From: Panaeolus papilionaceus
Taxonomy: Eukaryota; Basidiomycota; Agaricomycetes; Agaricales
Assembly: GCA_015501605.1 (NCBI GenBank)
Contig: JADNRZ010000019.1
Location: 372,001-436,000, forward strand
DNA length: 64,000 bases
Reading direction: 5' to 3'
Shown: positions 48,063 through 60,003 of the stretch, in pieces
How the letters are laid out: the number at the start of each line of letters is the position of its first letter
How positions within the stretch are numbered: position 1 is the stretch's first letter
Made by a program: the position numbers and the translations under genes
The notes under the pieces: model-generated
The model's database searches: none
What the model was told of the DNA's origin: nothing
The model's input: only the letters and a program-made list of their open reading frames with translations

Positions 48063-48728
48063 CGAGGGGTCTGATGAGAACACAAGTGATATTTTAGACC
48101 ATTTCATTTGGTGAATGTTTTTGTGCAGGAGGTGACTGGGCAAGGAATGCAGCGTGTTTGGTATGAGCGAGGCATGAGTGTTATGAGAGGTAGAGAAAAG
48201 AAGTGGAGTAAGACCAGTAACCACTATGTTTCCAAGGCCGGAATCAGACATGGCTACTGGATATTCTGGATGGGTGTTGAGTGTGCTCGGATCATAACTG
48301 ACAACGACGAACGAATCAAATGTGCCAAGTTCTATATTTGTGTTTGCTTGTTCATTGCTGATTTCATTGTTGTGGGTTTGTTGATACATCTTTCAACAAT
48401 CAACCACCACCTCACTCTCATGTTCAACGTATCATCTCTTTATTATCTTCACTCTATGGGCGCAAGTATTCTATATTTTGCAGTACAATCACCCCTACTT
48501 ATCACTCCTTATCAGTCCTAGTGGACACTTGTTCTGGGTGAATGTGATTTCAATTTTTATTGATTTATTCGCTAACCTTATTCAATTTGATATATTTTTC
48601 TCGGCGCAGGCAACGATGACTTGGTCAAAATTCTGAGTTTGACCAGCCCTAAGGAGAGAAAACAGCACATATAGAGCACCTATCAGTAAGTCAATTGCAG
48701 GCAATCACTCTAAATCCATTTTAACACT
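48063..48728. other. Central spacer between the two divergent Plavaka genes
   Basis: This probably contains the first, unassigned transposase exon and the shared promoter region. A 133-codon minus-strand ORF at 47988-48389 overlaps the transposase start but has no clear family features. Confidence 0.4.
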
Positions 48729-50808
48729 ATGTCTACCTCTATCAGAACGTGCGAACACAACAAAAACAGCCATCCTGGTCAGATTATCCAGGAGTACTCC
48801 ATTAAGCGTCGTACACCTGCAGAAATGCAGGCTGATGCAGCTCGCAAGGTATGTGATTTGTTGCGCAGTACTGTGATAGTTTCTAATTGTCATTTTCCTT
48901 TATTCAGGCGGCTGAGAATCAGCGTGAGCTTGACAAGCTCGCTTGTGCTGCAGCTATTGTCAACAAGCAGGCCTCCCAAGATAAGGAACGAGCTGCCTCA
49001 TGTCCTCCTCCACTTTGACTACCATTTGCACCACGCCTGGCCGCTGATGCTGCTGCTGAAAGATTAGCTGCGAAGAAAAGGGTGCACATGGGCAAGATCA
49101 CCGACAATGAGTCTGTTGATCCTGACTATAGACCCAACCACAGCGATGGCGAATCAGAGGTAGATTGTGAAGATGATGATGACGACAATGAAATGGAAGA
49201 AGAGGAGAACAGAGAGGATGCCCCTCCTCCCTCAAAAAAGGGAAGGAGAAAGGGTGTTAGTTGGGAGGACATTGAGGCTGCTCATGCTCAAGCCGCCTCC
49301 GCAACGACAGCCACCCTTGCCAGCAAGCGCAAGGGCAACAGGTATGTTCCCAATAGCATTCATCATTTCATTAATTCTAATTGTTATCAACAGCACGACG
49401 CCACATGTGACCAAGAAACCCAAAACCATCACTATGGCACAGCTACTTCCTGGTTGGAAGACTGCCACTGCCCCACCTCCACCTTTGCCACCACAAGCCC
49501 CAGCTGATGATGACTCCATGGTTCAACCGGGAGGTTTCATTGAAGATGACGAAGAGGACATTGAGACTGCTCGCAAGAGCACAGTACGATCATCTCCTTA
49601 GTCTTTTTATTTTTATTTTTATTCATTTACATTGGGTGTCAGACTACCCGTGCACTGGTCAAGGTTACAATGCACACAACATCACATCTCACCAAAACTG
49701 CTAGGCGTGGCGGTGCGAAGAAGTGGAAGCTGCAACACCTCCCTTCATCAGCGTCACAGGATGATTTTACTCATGTACTCATACTGTTGGCCAAGTGCAA
49801 GGCAGGTGCTTCACCTGATCCTTGGTCGTCCCTTTCTCTCGATGAGATTCAAGCTCTCGTTGACGAGGTTTTCTCCAAGGCTGCTGGCGATGGTGACTTT
49901 GAGGTTAAGACTGATTGATGATGTGTGGTGTGGTTTGGTATGTTCACCCTTCTCATTGTGAATATCTACTGACACATTCTTTTATTCTAATTTCAGGTCA
50001 GCTATCAGCTTAGCAACTGGTGCAATGGCTTCTTTTCAAGTGCGAAAGAAGCTATTGAGCTGTTTGTTAGGGAGATGCTGGAGGACGATCCCGAGACTGA
50101 TGTTGCATCTATCATCACGGACTATATGACTCCTCGCGGGAATCCTCCCACCACACCGTACATGTGGCGCGAGTGGATCATTGACCCTGTCAGCCTGCAG
50201 GTCACAAAACGTGTAAGTATTACATTTAATTCACCTGCAGTTGTTCTTAAATTTCGCCCTAGGGACGATTTCAAAATAGACTTGTTGTGTACACACTCGC
50301 TCAAGCTCACTTTGCTGATTATGACAAGATCCCTGACCCAAGGGAGCTCGCTCAGTCCAAGCTCCCATGTGGTGCCCTCATCCTGGCCATCCAAGCGGTA
50401 AGATATCCATAATTACCTATGGATATGTACTCATTATTACACCAGGTAGAACACACATTGAAACTTTGGACAACAGGTGAATTCATCGATAATAAAAAGT
50501 CAAGTGGCTTTTTTTTGGCAGATAACTATGCCGATACAACGAGACAGGTTGTTGGTCCTGATGGTAGGGCTAGGACTGTGACAGTTCCTGTTGCGAGTCA
50601 CTTCAAGAGCACCATCGATTCTCTCAACGTGGCAAAACATTGGGTCCCGATTTTTGATGATATCAGATTCACTTTGACGTCCATCTTGGAGAAGTGCCGT
50701 TGTAAGGCTAGAAGTGTTTCTGTGTCTTCAGCAGCCAGCTCTGATGTTGACATGGATGTCCCCGATTATCAGCTAGAGTCAGACAAGGACGACAAGGAGC
50801 AGGATTAG
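48729..50808 (+). pseudogene. Plavaka accessory protein (second gene), one in-frame stop
   Basis: Several exons read MSTSIRTCEHNKNSHPGQII, then an Ala/Lys-rich helix, an acidic stretch (DCEDDDDDNEMEEEE near 49160-49205), the segment GRRKGVSWEDIEAAHAQAAS, a Pro-rich linker (ATAPPPPLPPQAPADDDS), and a folded C-terminal half with PDPWSSLSLDEIQALVDEVF, YQLSNWCNGFFSSAKEAIEL, LPCGALILAIQAVEHTLKLW and DDIRFTLTSILEKC. Such a second gene commonly accompanies Plavaka transposases; its function is unknown to me, though the basic and acidic layout suggests DNA or protein binding. A TGA at 49016-49018 interrupts exon 2 (PPL*LPFAPR), again where CGA would fit. Confidence 0.65.
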
Positions 50809-51120
50809 TCGATATTTCAACCTTTTTGTTTCAATTATCTAATAAATGCATTTTATTTACTGCCGCTCATGGCTTTTGTGATTCACAAGATTTAAGATAC
50901 ATGGAGCCACTTGTAAAGTTCTCCAAAAGATGATATATAAGACTTGGTAAGATACTTACAGGTACTAAGGTAAAGACACAAAAGAAATAACTCCAAAGAT
51001 GAAGACATACCACTAAGACAAAGAACCCAAAGACAAATATCTTTCACATCTTTCACATCTTCCATGTCTTCCCGAAGATGTGAAAGATGCCAAAGAAGAC
51101 CCCTGCATTTTCCTGATGTA

Positions 51121-51548
51121 GGAATTGACCAACTCAAGGTAACCAAGCACATGAGTAACTAGTAACTTGTCTTGCTTGAACTTGTTCTGATTCAACGTGC
51201 ATATGGGCATCACAAAGCTATGAAGGTTTGTGTGTTGTGGGCGACAATGACACAATGCCCACTTTGAAGGCTGAATGTAGGTGACATTGACAGACCTGCA
51301 TTGAAGTGGGCAACCAAGTGTATGCAATTGGTTCGGACAGTGCCGTTGGTGATTGTTTCATAGGCGGTGACAGCAAACTTACGTTCTGATTATCTCAGAG
51401 TCTGCTTCACTGATTTCAATGTTCTCCGATTGATTGAATGTAGTGATTAGCCGCCCCTGCACTACTGCAGGATACACATGGACTTGAACAGACAAATTGT
51501 CAGATATATCTCGTGAGGGTATGCTTATAATTAGTATGTTCAAAATTC
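51121..51548. other. Flank to the right of the Plavaka element
   Basis: This may be the continuation of the region downstream of the F-box-like gene. I see no clear coding segment. Confidence 0.4.
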
Positions 51549-51558
51549 AGCCAACCTC

Positions 51559-53594
51559 TGTCGGAGACGTGGGAAAAGCCTTATTAGGCATGGTGCCTAA
51601 TCAGGTGTCACAAAGCCTGATTAGGGAACTTCTATCTCCTCATTGGATAGACATTTTTGCATAATTTTTTTTCCTAGTGGTACATTCGAAGATATAAAAC
51701 ATATTTAAAATGTGGTTGAGGCCAGAAGTTGACTGACAAATGTGTAAAAAACGAAAATGTGCTTTGGTGCGCCTGATCAGGTGGTCCGGTCACGCCGATG
51801 CGTCACAAAAGCCTTATGCACCTTATCAGCCTTATTAGGCGGATTTTGATGCCTAATCAGGCCCAGTGAAAAAGCCGGATTTTGATTTCGAATCAAATCG
51901 TGTCAAATCGTTCAAAATCTCATGAAATAACAGTGCAACGATTTGAAAAGAAAACGGGACTGTACAAGAAAAAAATGTTGTCATTTATTGTCAATCAAGT
52001 GTACATCGTTCGAATTCTATTGTACATTATAATTTAGATTCACCTCCAGTCTGACCTAATCGTGTCATATTGTTGCTCCACCTATCCCCCTCTCCTGAAA
52101 TCAACTCCTCCGGAATCTTGTGAAATCGAGTCAAATCATTTGTTGATATCTTCGAATCATGTTAAATGTGAGCCTCCTGCTATTGTGCGTACATCCATTC
52201 TGCGAGAATTTCTAAGTCCCATATTAGACTATAATTGAAAGGAAAAAACTCACTGATATATCATATGATGATAAGGCCTTTGAATTTGTTGGTATAACGT
52301 CAGGGTGGGTTTTGGTAATTGTTGCCAGGCATACAGAAGTCCGCAATAGCAACAGAGACATAGGCAAGAGGAGTGGCCCGTGGGGGAAAGAATTTGTGGC
52401 AATACTGCCTCAGTGTAGCCTGTAATGCACTGCAACAGCTCGGTATTCAGAAGGAGGTATTTGAAAAATGAATATGTAGACGCACCACTATAATCATTGC
52501 CTCCTGTCTCCCTTAGCCAACTTGTCCATCACCAATTCAGAATCTCCCATGTAAGCTTACTAGGGGTGGATGTCAGCATGTAGAACGAATTCTTAGCAAA
52601 TGAACAAGACACCTTTCAGCTCATTCAAGACACCCCCTCTGCAACTGGCAGGGACAGTGATATTGTTTGTGAGCACAAGCCCTTCATTGGCGGTCACTGA
52701 GTGCGACAGATGGGATTTGGAAAACCATGGGCACTGGACTTACTTGTCATTACGACAGCTATTCCGAGGATAATATGCATGAGATTAGCTTCAGAATTAA
52801 TTTGACGTGCATATACGCAGGTTTAGTGCGTGGGACGTAGATGGGATGAATGCGAATGATGGGGTAAGGGGAAGGGTGACAGCAAAAAGTGCCAAACTCC
52901 CATCAAGTCAAGGCCACAACACAGCCACAGTCTACAAACAGAGGCCCTCTATCGAGACTGAGCCAATCGCTTCTGCGTTCAGAACACCCCGCCTGCACAA
53001 CCTTGGAACGATGAGATGCATGTATATCTAGCTTATTTCTGTAATTATATATTCCACAATATGATGAAGGAGAGAGCTTTCCCTTCGTACCCTTACACAC
53101 TCATTTAATCCGAGTCTCTTTGGTTTTGGGCACTGCAGTCTACTGGATGACCGATTTTGCAAAAATAAAATTGAATTTGACAGAGTTACATGCAAATAGA
53201 ATGGATAATATTTGAAGACATATGATCTTGTGAGATAATTTCAGATAATGTCAATGCAAGGTTTCGACAGATTCAGCATGATTTCACGCAACCAACATGA
53301 TTTGGCAAGATTTGATTCGAAATCAAAATCCGGCTTTTTCACTGGGAATCAGGCCTGATCAGATTGAAAGTCGCTCTTATCAGGATGGTCATTCAGCCTT
53401 CCAGCAGCATTCCGCCCCAATTTTTGTTACTGCATGATAGTAAATGTCATTTTAAAGTAGAATATGTCATAAAATCTTCATACTTCACATTATTTAGGAG
53501 TGGAAACTGCAAAACCAAATTTTTGGGCCAGCCTGATGAGGAAAGCGTGACTTTTTGGCTTAGCTAATTAGGCTTTTTGGCAATTTCCGACAAT
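51559..53594. mobile_element. Inverted-repeat element without genes, about 2.0 kb
   Basis: The outer ends share TGTCGGA followed by an A/T-rich AAAAGCCT.ATTAG segment in inverted orientation. A perfect 38-bp inverted repeat lies further in, at 51862-51899 and 53309-53346 (it begins CCCAGTGAAAAAGCCGG). The left subterminal region repeats the word CCTAATCAGG and its inverse several times. The interior has no supported ORF. I found no convincing target duplication, so the exact borders are approximate. Confidence 0.55.
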
Positions 53595-54020
53595 TTCCCT
53601 CATTCCAAACCTCAACTTCAGGCATGTTTCGTTTCAGTCAAGCTTCTTACTGTTCGAGTCAACTTTGCTACCTCATCCACCGCCACAGGTCTATTATTCT
53701 TTCAATTGGTTGATTGGATAGCAAGAGTTTGACGCTCTATCTGATCTGTTCTTTTGCATCGCACCGCAGGTAATAGCAACTCTCAAACGAAGGAATTTCG
53801 TATCGAGAACAAGCATTCAAGGCCACACAAACAGTACCGACCATGTTTTGGAGACTTTCCTTTTATCTCCCAGACGCTCCATTACAGTACCGTAATAGAC
53901 GTACTTGACATATCGAATCCCTAACAACGCACTATCTCAAAACTAGTCTACACATTGTTATCGACAACTAGCTAATGATCCTTGTATTTCTGCGGCGTTA
54001 GATGACCTGAGCTAAGTAAT
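53595..54020. other. Upstream region of the gene at 54021
   Basis: No ORF or repeat stands out; it presumably holds the promoter and 5' untranslated region. Confidence 0.4.
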
Positions 54021-54895
54021 ATGAGTGCTTTTGCCATTTCAGACACCCAACTTACCTATACGCCTACACATGCTGCCTTATGGTTACAGTTCGAAATTAT
54101 CGTTTCATTACCCTACGCCGAATCACAATGGGCCGTCCAAGGGCTGAAAACAGACCTGCACAAAACCGACTCCCGCATCGGTAATTTGTCCCAGTATCTA
54201 TTCCAATTGGTGGAAATAAAAACCACTGACAAAAAAATTGCAATGAAGTGAGTATACTACCTGATCATTTCTCGTTTCTTCTCTAATATGGCTTCAGAAT
54301 CTCTCGGCTATAACTGCCATCCTAGAAATTCAAGAGGGCGGCATCACAGGTCATTTGGTTATCAACGAGTATCTGAAGGTCGATGCTCCAGATTCGGAGG
54401 TCATGGTAAACGTCGACGTTCTAAACAGTGGTTCAAGTTCCATCAGGGTGCTCCTGGGTTCTTCGGTCAAATTAGCATTCACCATTCCTCGACGTATCTA
54501 CCTAAAAACAGTCGCACAAACATGTTAAATTAGACCTCTTAGCGCCAATTTCAGCTTGATATCTACGACAACCACTGGGGTATATTCAGCATCAAAATAA
54601 TCTCCGTCAAGGGCACCATGAATGTACAATTTTCAGTTCAGCCAATTGATTCAAAACTCTAGTTTTACAGCAAGTCTATCTGGAGCATTCAACAATCGTA
54701 TTAAACTAGTCATACGAAGGAAGAATCGAAGTTGAGGGTGAAATTGCGCGCATAGGATATTCAGATCCATTCGTGATGGAAGATCCCAGCGACCAGAATA
54801 GAACATGGGGGAGTTTTTTCCATGGTGGAGACGATTTTGTAACCGGAAGAGTATTTTGGATCAGAGTCATCTTGGACTTGGAGGGACGGTGGTGA
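54021..54895 (+). CDS. Unrecognised four-exon gene
   Basis: Exon 1 (54021 to about 54247) gives MSAFAISDTQLTYTPTHAAL and ends at GTGAGT. Exon 2 starts after CTTCAG near 54299 (LQNLSAITAILEIQEGGITG) and ends before GTCGCA. Exon 3 (LDIYDNHWGIFSIKIISVKG) starts after TTTCAG near 54554. Exon 4 (YEGRIEVEGEIARIGYSDPF) starts near 54709 and ends at TGA 54893-54895. The junctions of exons 2-3 and 3-4 join in phase, but exon 1 to exon 2 is off by one base with the canonical sites, so either an exon is missed or the gene is frameshifted. Alternating hydrophobic residues suggest a beta-rich fold. I do not recognise the family and see no signal peptide. Confidence 0.5.
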
Positions 54896-55911
54896 GCTCA
54901 GGAGAGGGTGCGAAGACACTGGAGATCATGCTGGGTTAGAAGGTGACCACAGGCGAGCAAGCACTCGACTCTAAATAGCTTCAATAGCTGCTCTTGAAAG
55001 TTCTCCTACGTAAGTTTCCGATATCTCGCGACCGAAATAAGGTGCATTGTCAGGGGTATCTGTTATAGAAACAGACTTTCATTTACCATTGATGTTATCA
55101 CGGTGCGGAAACTGACCGGCACTGACCAGTACTAACCCCTGATGTGCATACACGATAACTAATTTTAAACGGGTTTATCTCAAGTTCTCAATGCGGCCAA
55201 TCAAAGTGTCGGGACATTACATTCCGCGCAGAGCCGGTCAGGTCAAGTGCTCAAAACGAAGATAGTACTTATCTATGTAGTATCAGGGCGTATCAGGGTT
55301 GATCGCCATACATAGAGTTTTTAAAATTCTCCACATTCCCCGCATCGATTCGAGGCGATGCTCTCTTGGCAAGGCCCAAGGAGAACTGTTCGTTCGAAAT
55401 GTCCCCGGTGGGGACAGACTGTCGGTCGCTCGATCGCTCCAACTTGACATCCGAGCTCACGAGGCACGGCCGCCATTCAAATACTTTAGTCACAACTCAA
55501 TGTAGAACAAGGGACGCTTCCTGGATAACTTGATAACTTGAACGGTAGGATGATAAGGGAAAGATAAGACAACGAAACTATCTACGTATTTACATGAACA
55601 GTGCACAAAACGACTACAGGTGATAAGTAATGAGAGAAAAGTGAGTGTCTAAGTAGTGTCGGCCTGAACCTCTAGTTTTAAGGAAGAACAAAATCCGGGG
55701 GTCATGAAGGGTATCGCATCGCACGCTGGAATGGGTCACTATCACGACCCCAATCTATGCAGACAGGGGGTGGGGCCATGTTATGACAGCTTTCCAACTG
55801 GTGTGGATGTCAAGCAGGGCTTGCTAGAGACAGAAAATCGGGGTCAATTGAGCTAGCGGAGCAACCTGAGATTACAAAGGAACGCACCGTTTAATTTGCG
55901 AGTCTCGTAAC
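54896..55911. other. Intergenic region
   Basis: No supported gene. Two overlapping short ORFs on opposite strands near 55293-55505 are likely chance. Confidence 0.45.
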
Positions 55912-56115
55912 TCAAGCTTTTGAAACATCATGTGCTGTCTGCGACTCTCCTCTCCGCCTCGTAAAACTAACCCGATCCCCCTCTTTCAACCCCGCAGCGA
56001 TAATAGAAGCCTCATTGCTGCATGGCCACGTTTTCCCTTGAGCATCGCGCAAACTGACAAGAGGCGGATTATAGCTCATATAGTTGATCGTCCCGAAATA
56101 GATTTGTCCCGACAT
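55912..56115 (-). CDS. Small hypothetical protein, 67 residues
   Basis: A single-exon frame starts MSGQIYFGTINYMSYNPP, continues with LVSLRDAQGKTWPCSNEAS and ends in GDRVSFTRRRGESQTAHDVS. The spacing of beta-strand-like segments and the GLKEGDRVSF phrase resemble small OB-fold or cold-shock-like domains, but it is too short and divergent to assign. Start and stop are well placed and the codon content looks like a real gene. I cannot name a function. Confidence 0.45.
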   Translation of the reverse strand: MSGQIYFGTINYMSYNPPLVSLRDAQGKTWPCSNEASIIAAGLKEGDRVSFTRRRGESQTAHDVSKA

Positions 56116-57297
56116 GTCGCTGGATCCTGAGATTTGGATGGTGGATCGATGAGGCAGACTACTGCTAACGACAAATCAGTGTCAGATTCGATACTAAACA
56201 GTGAGAGATACATCGTAATGTCGAGAATTAGACGAAAAGGTGTAACTTGTAGTCGGAGAGGTGGTTAGACGAACGAGAAACGAAGACTCACTATTTGCCA
56301 AAGACGTGGAAGGGGTACGAGACTAGTGCGAGAGAAAGAGAGAGCTAAGTCCTGAGAAGTGGGGTATTTGCCTACAACAATGATAGCGTCTTCGGTGGCC
56401 TTTTTGACGACTGCTGCCAAAAGGCAAGGGGTTTAAGGGATGGTTGAATCTCCAGCCCCTTCCACGCCTAAGAATTTCTTAACATATGGATCACCTGAAC
56501 ACCCGAATTTCCCATGTGCTTTCCCGTTTAGATCATCCTTTCTGATGGAGTGGGTACACAGGGTACACCCATTTTTCTGCCTATTGACGTAAAAACAGGT
56601 AATAGTTTCGGCATTCTAAACAGCCGATGTGGCTGGATAATTTCAATACTACGGTCGAACTTTTAATAAGGCATACTTTTCAGTGGACACCAAAACCTAT
56701 GCCTTAGAACAAGTTATGCCCTACCTCAAATCAGCTAAAAATAAAAAGATATTACTAATATTTTTTATCATCGTAAAGCCTAGCGGTTGAGTGTAATAAA
56801 GGAAGAAACCTCTGAATATAAACCGTTCCAAGAGAAAGGGTTCGAAAAATCTTCATGTTCGCCGGGTATGACACAAGCTCATGCCTATGCTGGTTGTTGA
56901 CCGTGACCCTGAACGCATTCTGATGGCGAAATAGGGGCATTTGTTGACGGAATGGTCTTCATTTCTGAGATTTGGATCCGATTTAGCATTTTGGGTATCA
57001 AAATGACCTCAGGGTGACTGATTTGGGTGTCAACATCACTCTTTTTGTAGTGCCTGGGGGGTCAAAATATGTGGTCTACCTATGCCTTTTCCCTTGAAAA
57101 ACCTATGCCCTATGACATTTGGGAGAGGTATGCCTTACGGGCATGATTTCCCCGACTACCAACTCGGTGGACCGAAAAAACTATGCCCTGTCACAAGTTA
57201 TGCCTTATCTCACGTATGCCTTATATTACACGTTCGACTGTATTCACAATTACAAGGAGGTTGTATTTCTATACACATTACAACGTAATACAACCTG
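56116..57297. other. Intergenic region with TATGCC repeats
   Basis: There is no gene. A block near 56683-56730 (with ACAAGTTATGCC) is repeated in direct orientation near 57170-57215, and single TATGCC words occur between and around them. This may be a decayed repeat element. Confidence 0.5.
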
Positions 57298-57680
57298 ATG
57301 GTCTCTCCTTTCCTTTGTTCACTTCCCTTCCCTCTTCCTCATTCGAATGAATTAGTACTTGAATATAAATTCGACACTCCCTTCTCTTCCGTGTCTCTGT
57401 GTGTGTTCACGTCCGTGTCCCTGTGCGTGCTCACGCGCTTTTGGTTGATTAGTATTCAAATACTGATTCGATACCACCTACCCTATAGTCTCTCGTTTAC
57501 TTCACTTCCCTCTTCCTATACATGTGCATTCATCGAAGTAGTATTTGAACACTAATTCGACACCTCCCTCTTCCTCCGCTCTTGTCCCCTTCCCTCCCTA
57601 CGATCTCCCTGCGTGCGTTCACGGTGCACTTGATTCAATTAGTATTCAACTACTGATTCGATACCAATTCAATTGAATGC
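57298..57680. repeat. Two imperfect tandem units of about 180 bp
   Basis: Each unit runs from GTCTCTC through a CT-rich part, a half-site such as AGTA.TTGAA, a second CT-rich part with TGCGTGC, and a TTAGTATTCAA..ACTGATTCGATACCA end. The first unit is about 57300-57474 and the second about 57487-57665. The two are clearly related but diverged. Confidence 0.6.
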
Positions 57681-57918
57681 ACGGCTACAGAAAGAGGAAA
57701 GGGAGAGGGAGAAGGGAGGTCAAAATTGGAATCGCGATTGCAATACAAGCCCCTTCGAATTGTAATACAGTATTGCACTTCTCCAGTTGCGCGAGGTCTT
57801 TTCAAATGATAGGTTCGTCACAAGGATTCTCAGGTGGAGTTTACTCGAGTATAATGAACCATTCCATATGGCGAATGTTAATTTTGTTGAGGTAGAGACC
57901 AAGGTGCTGGCAATTAAG

Positions 57919-60003
57919 TTAATTGGCTTCTACAGCTGAAACAAGTACGTCTAGGGCAGCGAGCTGGCCCCAGGATGTAAACTGCGTAGGAGCGGGACCC
58001 TTCCAGTTTGCCGAATAGAAGTCACTTGTTCTAGCGAGATCTAGAAGAGCGTTGTACTGCGCAAAAAAATATTAAGGTTTGTATGAGAATCAAAAACTCA
58101 AAAACTCAGAAACATCAGAAAAGATTCGCACCTGGACATCAACGTAGCTGTGAATAAGAATCCTGAGGTTGGTATTCTCAGGGGTTCTTCGGAAAGCCTC
58201 AAGCAACCCTCGTATGAAAACGGCTGGTTGGTGCAGAGGGAGAAGATATGAATTGAATGCGTGAGCGAGGTATAGTTAGATGTGCCAAGCCGTAATTATT
58301 GCATACCTTTGAATCCTACACCATCGTTATTGGTACTGTTATCCGATCCCTCTGTGATGATGCCGTCCGTACCCTGCCATGCAGTATTTTTCACAGCAGC
58401 AGCAAGGGTGTTTATCATCCTGCAGTAAATGTTTCGAATTGACGATCAGTAAAAATGTTGGAGCATCAACATATTCAGACATACTGCGTTTCCCATTGCT
58501 TATCGCCTGTAACGTCAGTCAAAACCGACAACCCTTCAATAAATTTCCCGCTGTTATATGTGAAAATCCAATTGGATGGGGATCGCTGGCAATTCGCGCC
58601 ACTGACTGTGTCCAGCACGATATTCTTGCTGTTGAGATTGTGAAGAATAATCCATTTGGCACTGAGGATAGCAGCATCCTTGTACTTGGATTGCTTCGTC
58701 ACTTCAGCAAGATATGCCGACAACCTGCATCAAGACTGTTAGTCCCAGCGAATCGCAGCAATCAGACATATAGCCGAAGTACGAACGTGAAATAGAGTCT
58801 ATGAAATCCCAGGAGTCAACGTCAGCCATTTTCGGGATGATATTTCCAATGTCATACCCGGTGGTAATAGAGTTTATGGCTGTATCGTCTGTAGTGGGTC
58901 GCTGAAGACAAGGGAATTATTAATGAAATACATGCTTGAGCAGGACGAGTTCGCAGAATAAAAACGTACCCAGAACACGCCTCCAGCCATGGTCACTAAC
59001 ATTCCAAGATCAGTAATGTTCTTTAGGTGTATTTCTGGCGACTGAGCAGGACATACCACCGTCACACGTCCCAGCCAGCGTGAAATTCTTCAGAGGATGT
59101 TTATTCTGTTGGGCATCGGAAGTTGAGACGACACTGGCGGAAGAAATTATCGTAAGTTTCCAGAATAGCAGATAATTGAACGAGACACCAACAATCGCGA
59201 GACGGACTCCCAAGTTGCGATGGCATCGTTGAGCAACTCCAGATCATTGTAAGCCTTGTGAGCATACAAAGCAGCCGTAGCCCACCACCTAAAGGTAAGT
59301 GGCGTCAGTTCACGAAAAAAACGAAACATGAAATTACAATGCAACATACAAAGCATCGTCATTGAACTGAATTCAAATCCAAATGAGTTCATTTGTGATT
59401 TTACCTAGGCGAATAGGAAATAACATACCCTGTAAACACACAGATAAGTAAGACTCAGGGGGTTAATAGGCGAGTCAGAAGAAACACGACGTACCCAAAC
59501 TGGTCGTAGTTTTTACGCAGCTTGAATACAAGCTTGAGGTTATTTACAACCGAGGCCTTGTTAGTCTGCGTTCCTGTCAGCTGGTCCTGTATCGCCAGCG
59601 CCGACCAGACGTTGCCAGATTGCCAGTACCCAATCCCTAGCGGACAGCTCGTCAGAAAAGGGGCAATATAAAATAAAAATAAACATGATGGCAGTGGCGC
59701 TATCCCATACATACCATTAAACTCTCCTACGTTCCCAAGCCGAGGCATGATCGTGTTAATAGCATTCTGCGCGATGGTAATGCGTTCAGAACGAGGTCGG
59801 CTGTTGGAGAATTTCTAGAGTCCGATGAAAAGATATTACATTACATTGGTGTCAGTATGAAAGTTCTGTGAACGAGAAATCAATAAAACAAAGAGGTTGC
59901 TCACTCTCCAATTCGTGTCCACACCCAAGTCCTGTGCGGAAGCCAAATGGGCTATACCCAGCACCACGAGCGCCGTCCAAATCCGACTGAGTAGGAGACG
60001 CAT
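57919..60003 (-). CDS. Secreted glycoside hydrolase family 76, alpha-1,6-mannanase-like
   Basis: This encodes an extracellular or wall-anchored enzyme acting on alpha-1,6-mannan. The ATG at 60003 opens a signal peptide ending in a typical AHLASA cleavage region. Exons follow with KFSNSRPRSERITIAQNAIN, GIGYWQSGNVWSALAIQDQL, the catalytic Asp pair in FNDDALWWATAALYAHKAY, LKNFTLAGTCDGG and LSAYLAEVTKQSKYKDAAI. They end with TYNSGKFIEGLSVLTDVTGD, GSDNSTNNDGVGFK and FIRGLLEAFRRTPENTNLRI, then TSWGQLAALDVLVSAVEAN and a TAA at 57921-57919. Introns are short and canonical where checked. Length of roughly 400 residues and motif order match fungal GH76. No GPI-type tail is evident. Confidence 0.85.

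Larger units (their letters stand above)
44588..51118. mobile_element. Plavaka-type DNA transposon, 6531 bp
   Basis: The ends read CATCAGGAAAATG on the left (44588) and its inverse on the right (to 51118). The match continues imperfectly over about 38 bp, and each end is bordered by TA (44586-44587 and 51119-51120), either a 2-bp duplication or part of the repeat. The subterminal regions carry clusters of TCTTTGTCTTT-like words on the left (44640-44770) and AAAGACAAAG-like words on the right (50930-51060), in inverted orientation, as in CACTA-related elements. It contains two divergent genes: a Plavaka transposase (minus) and an accessory gene (plus). Both contain in-frame stops. Confidence 0.85.
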
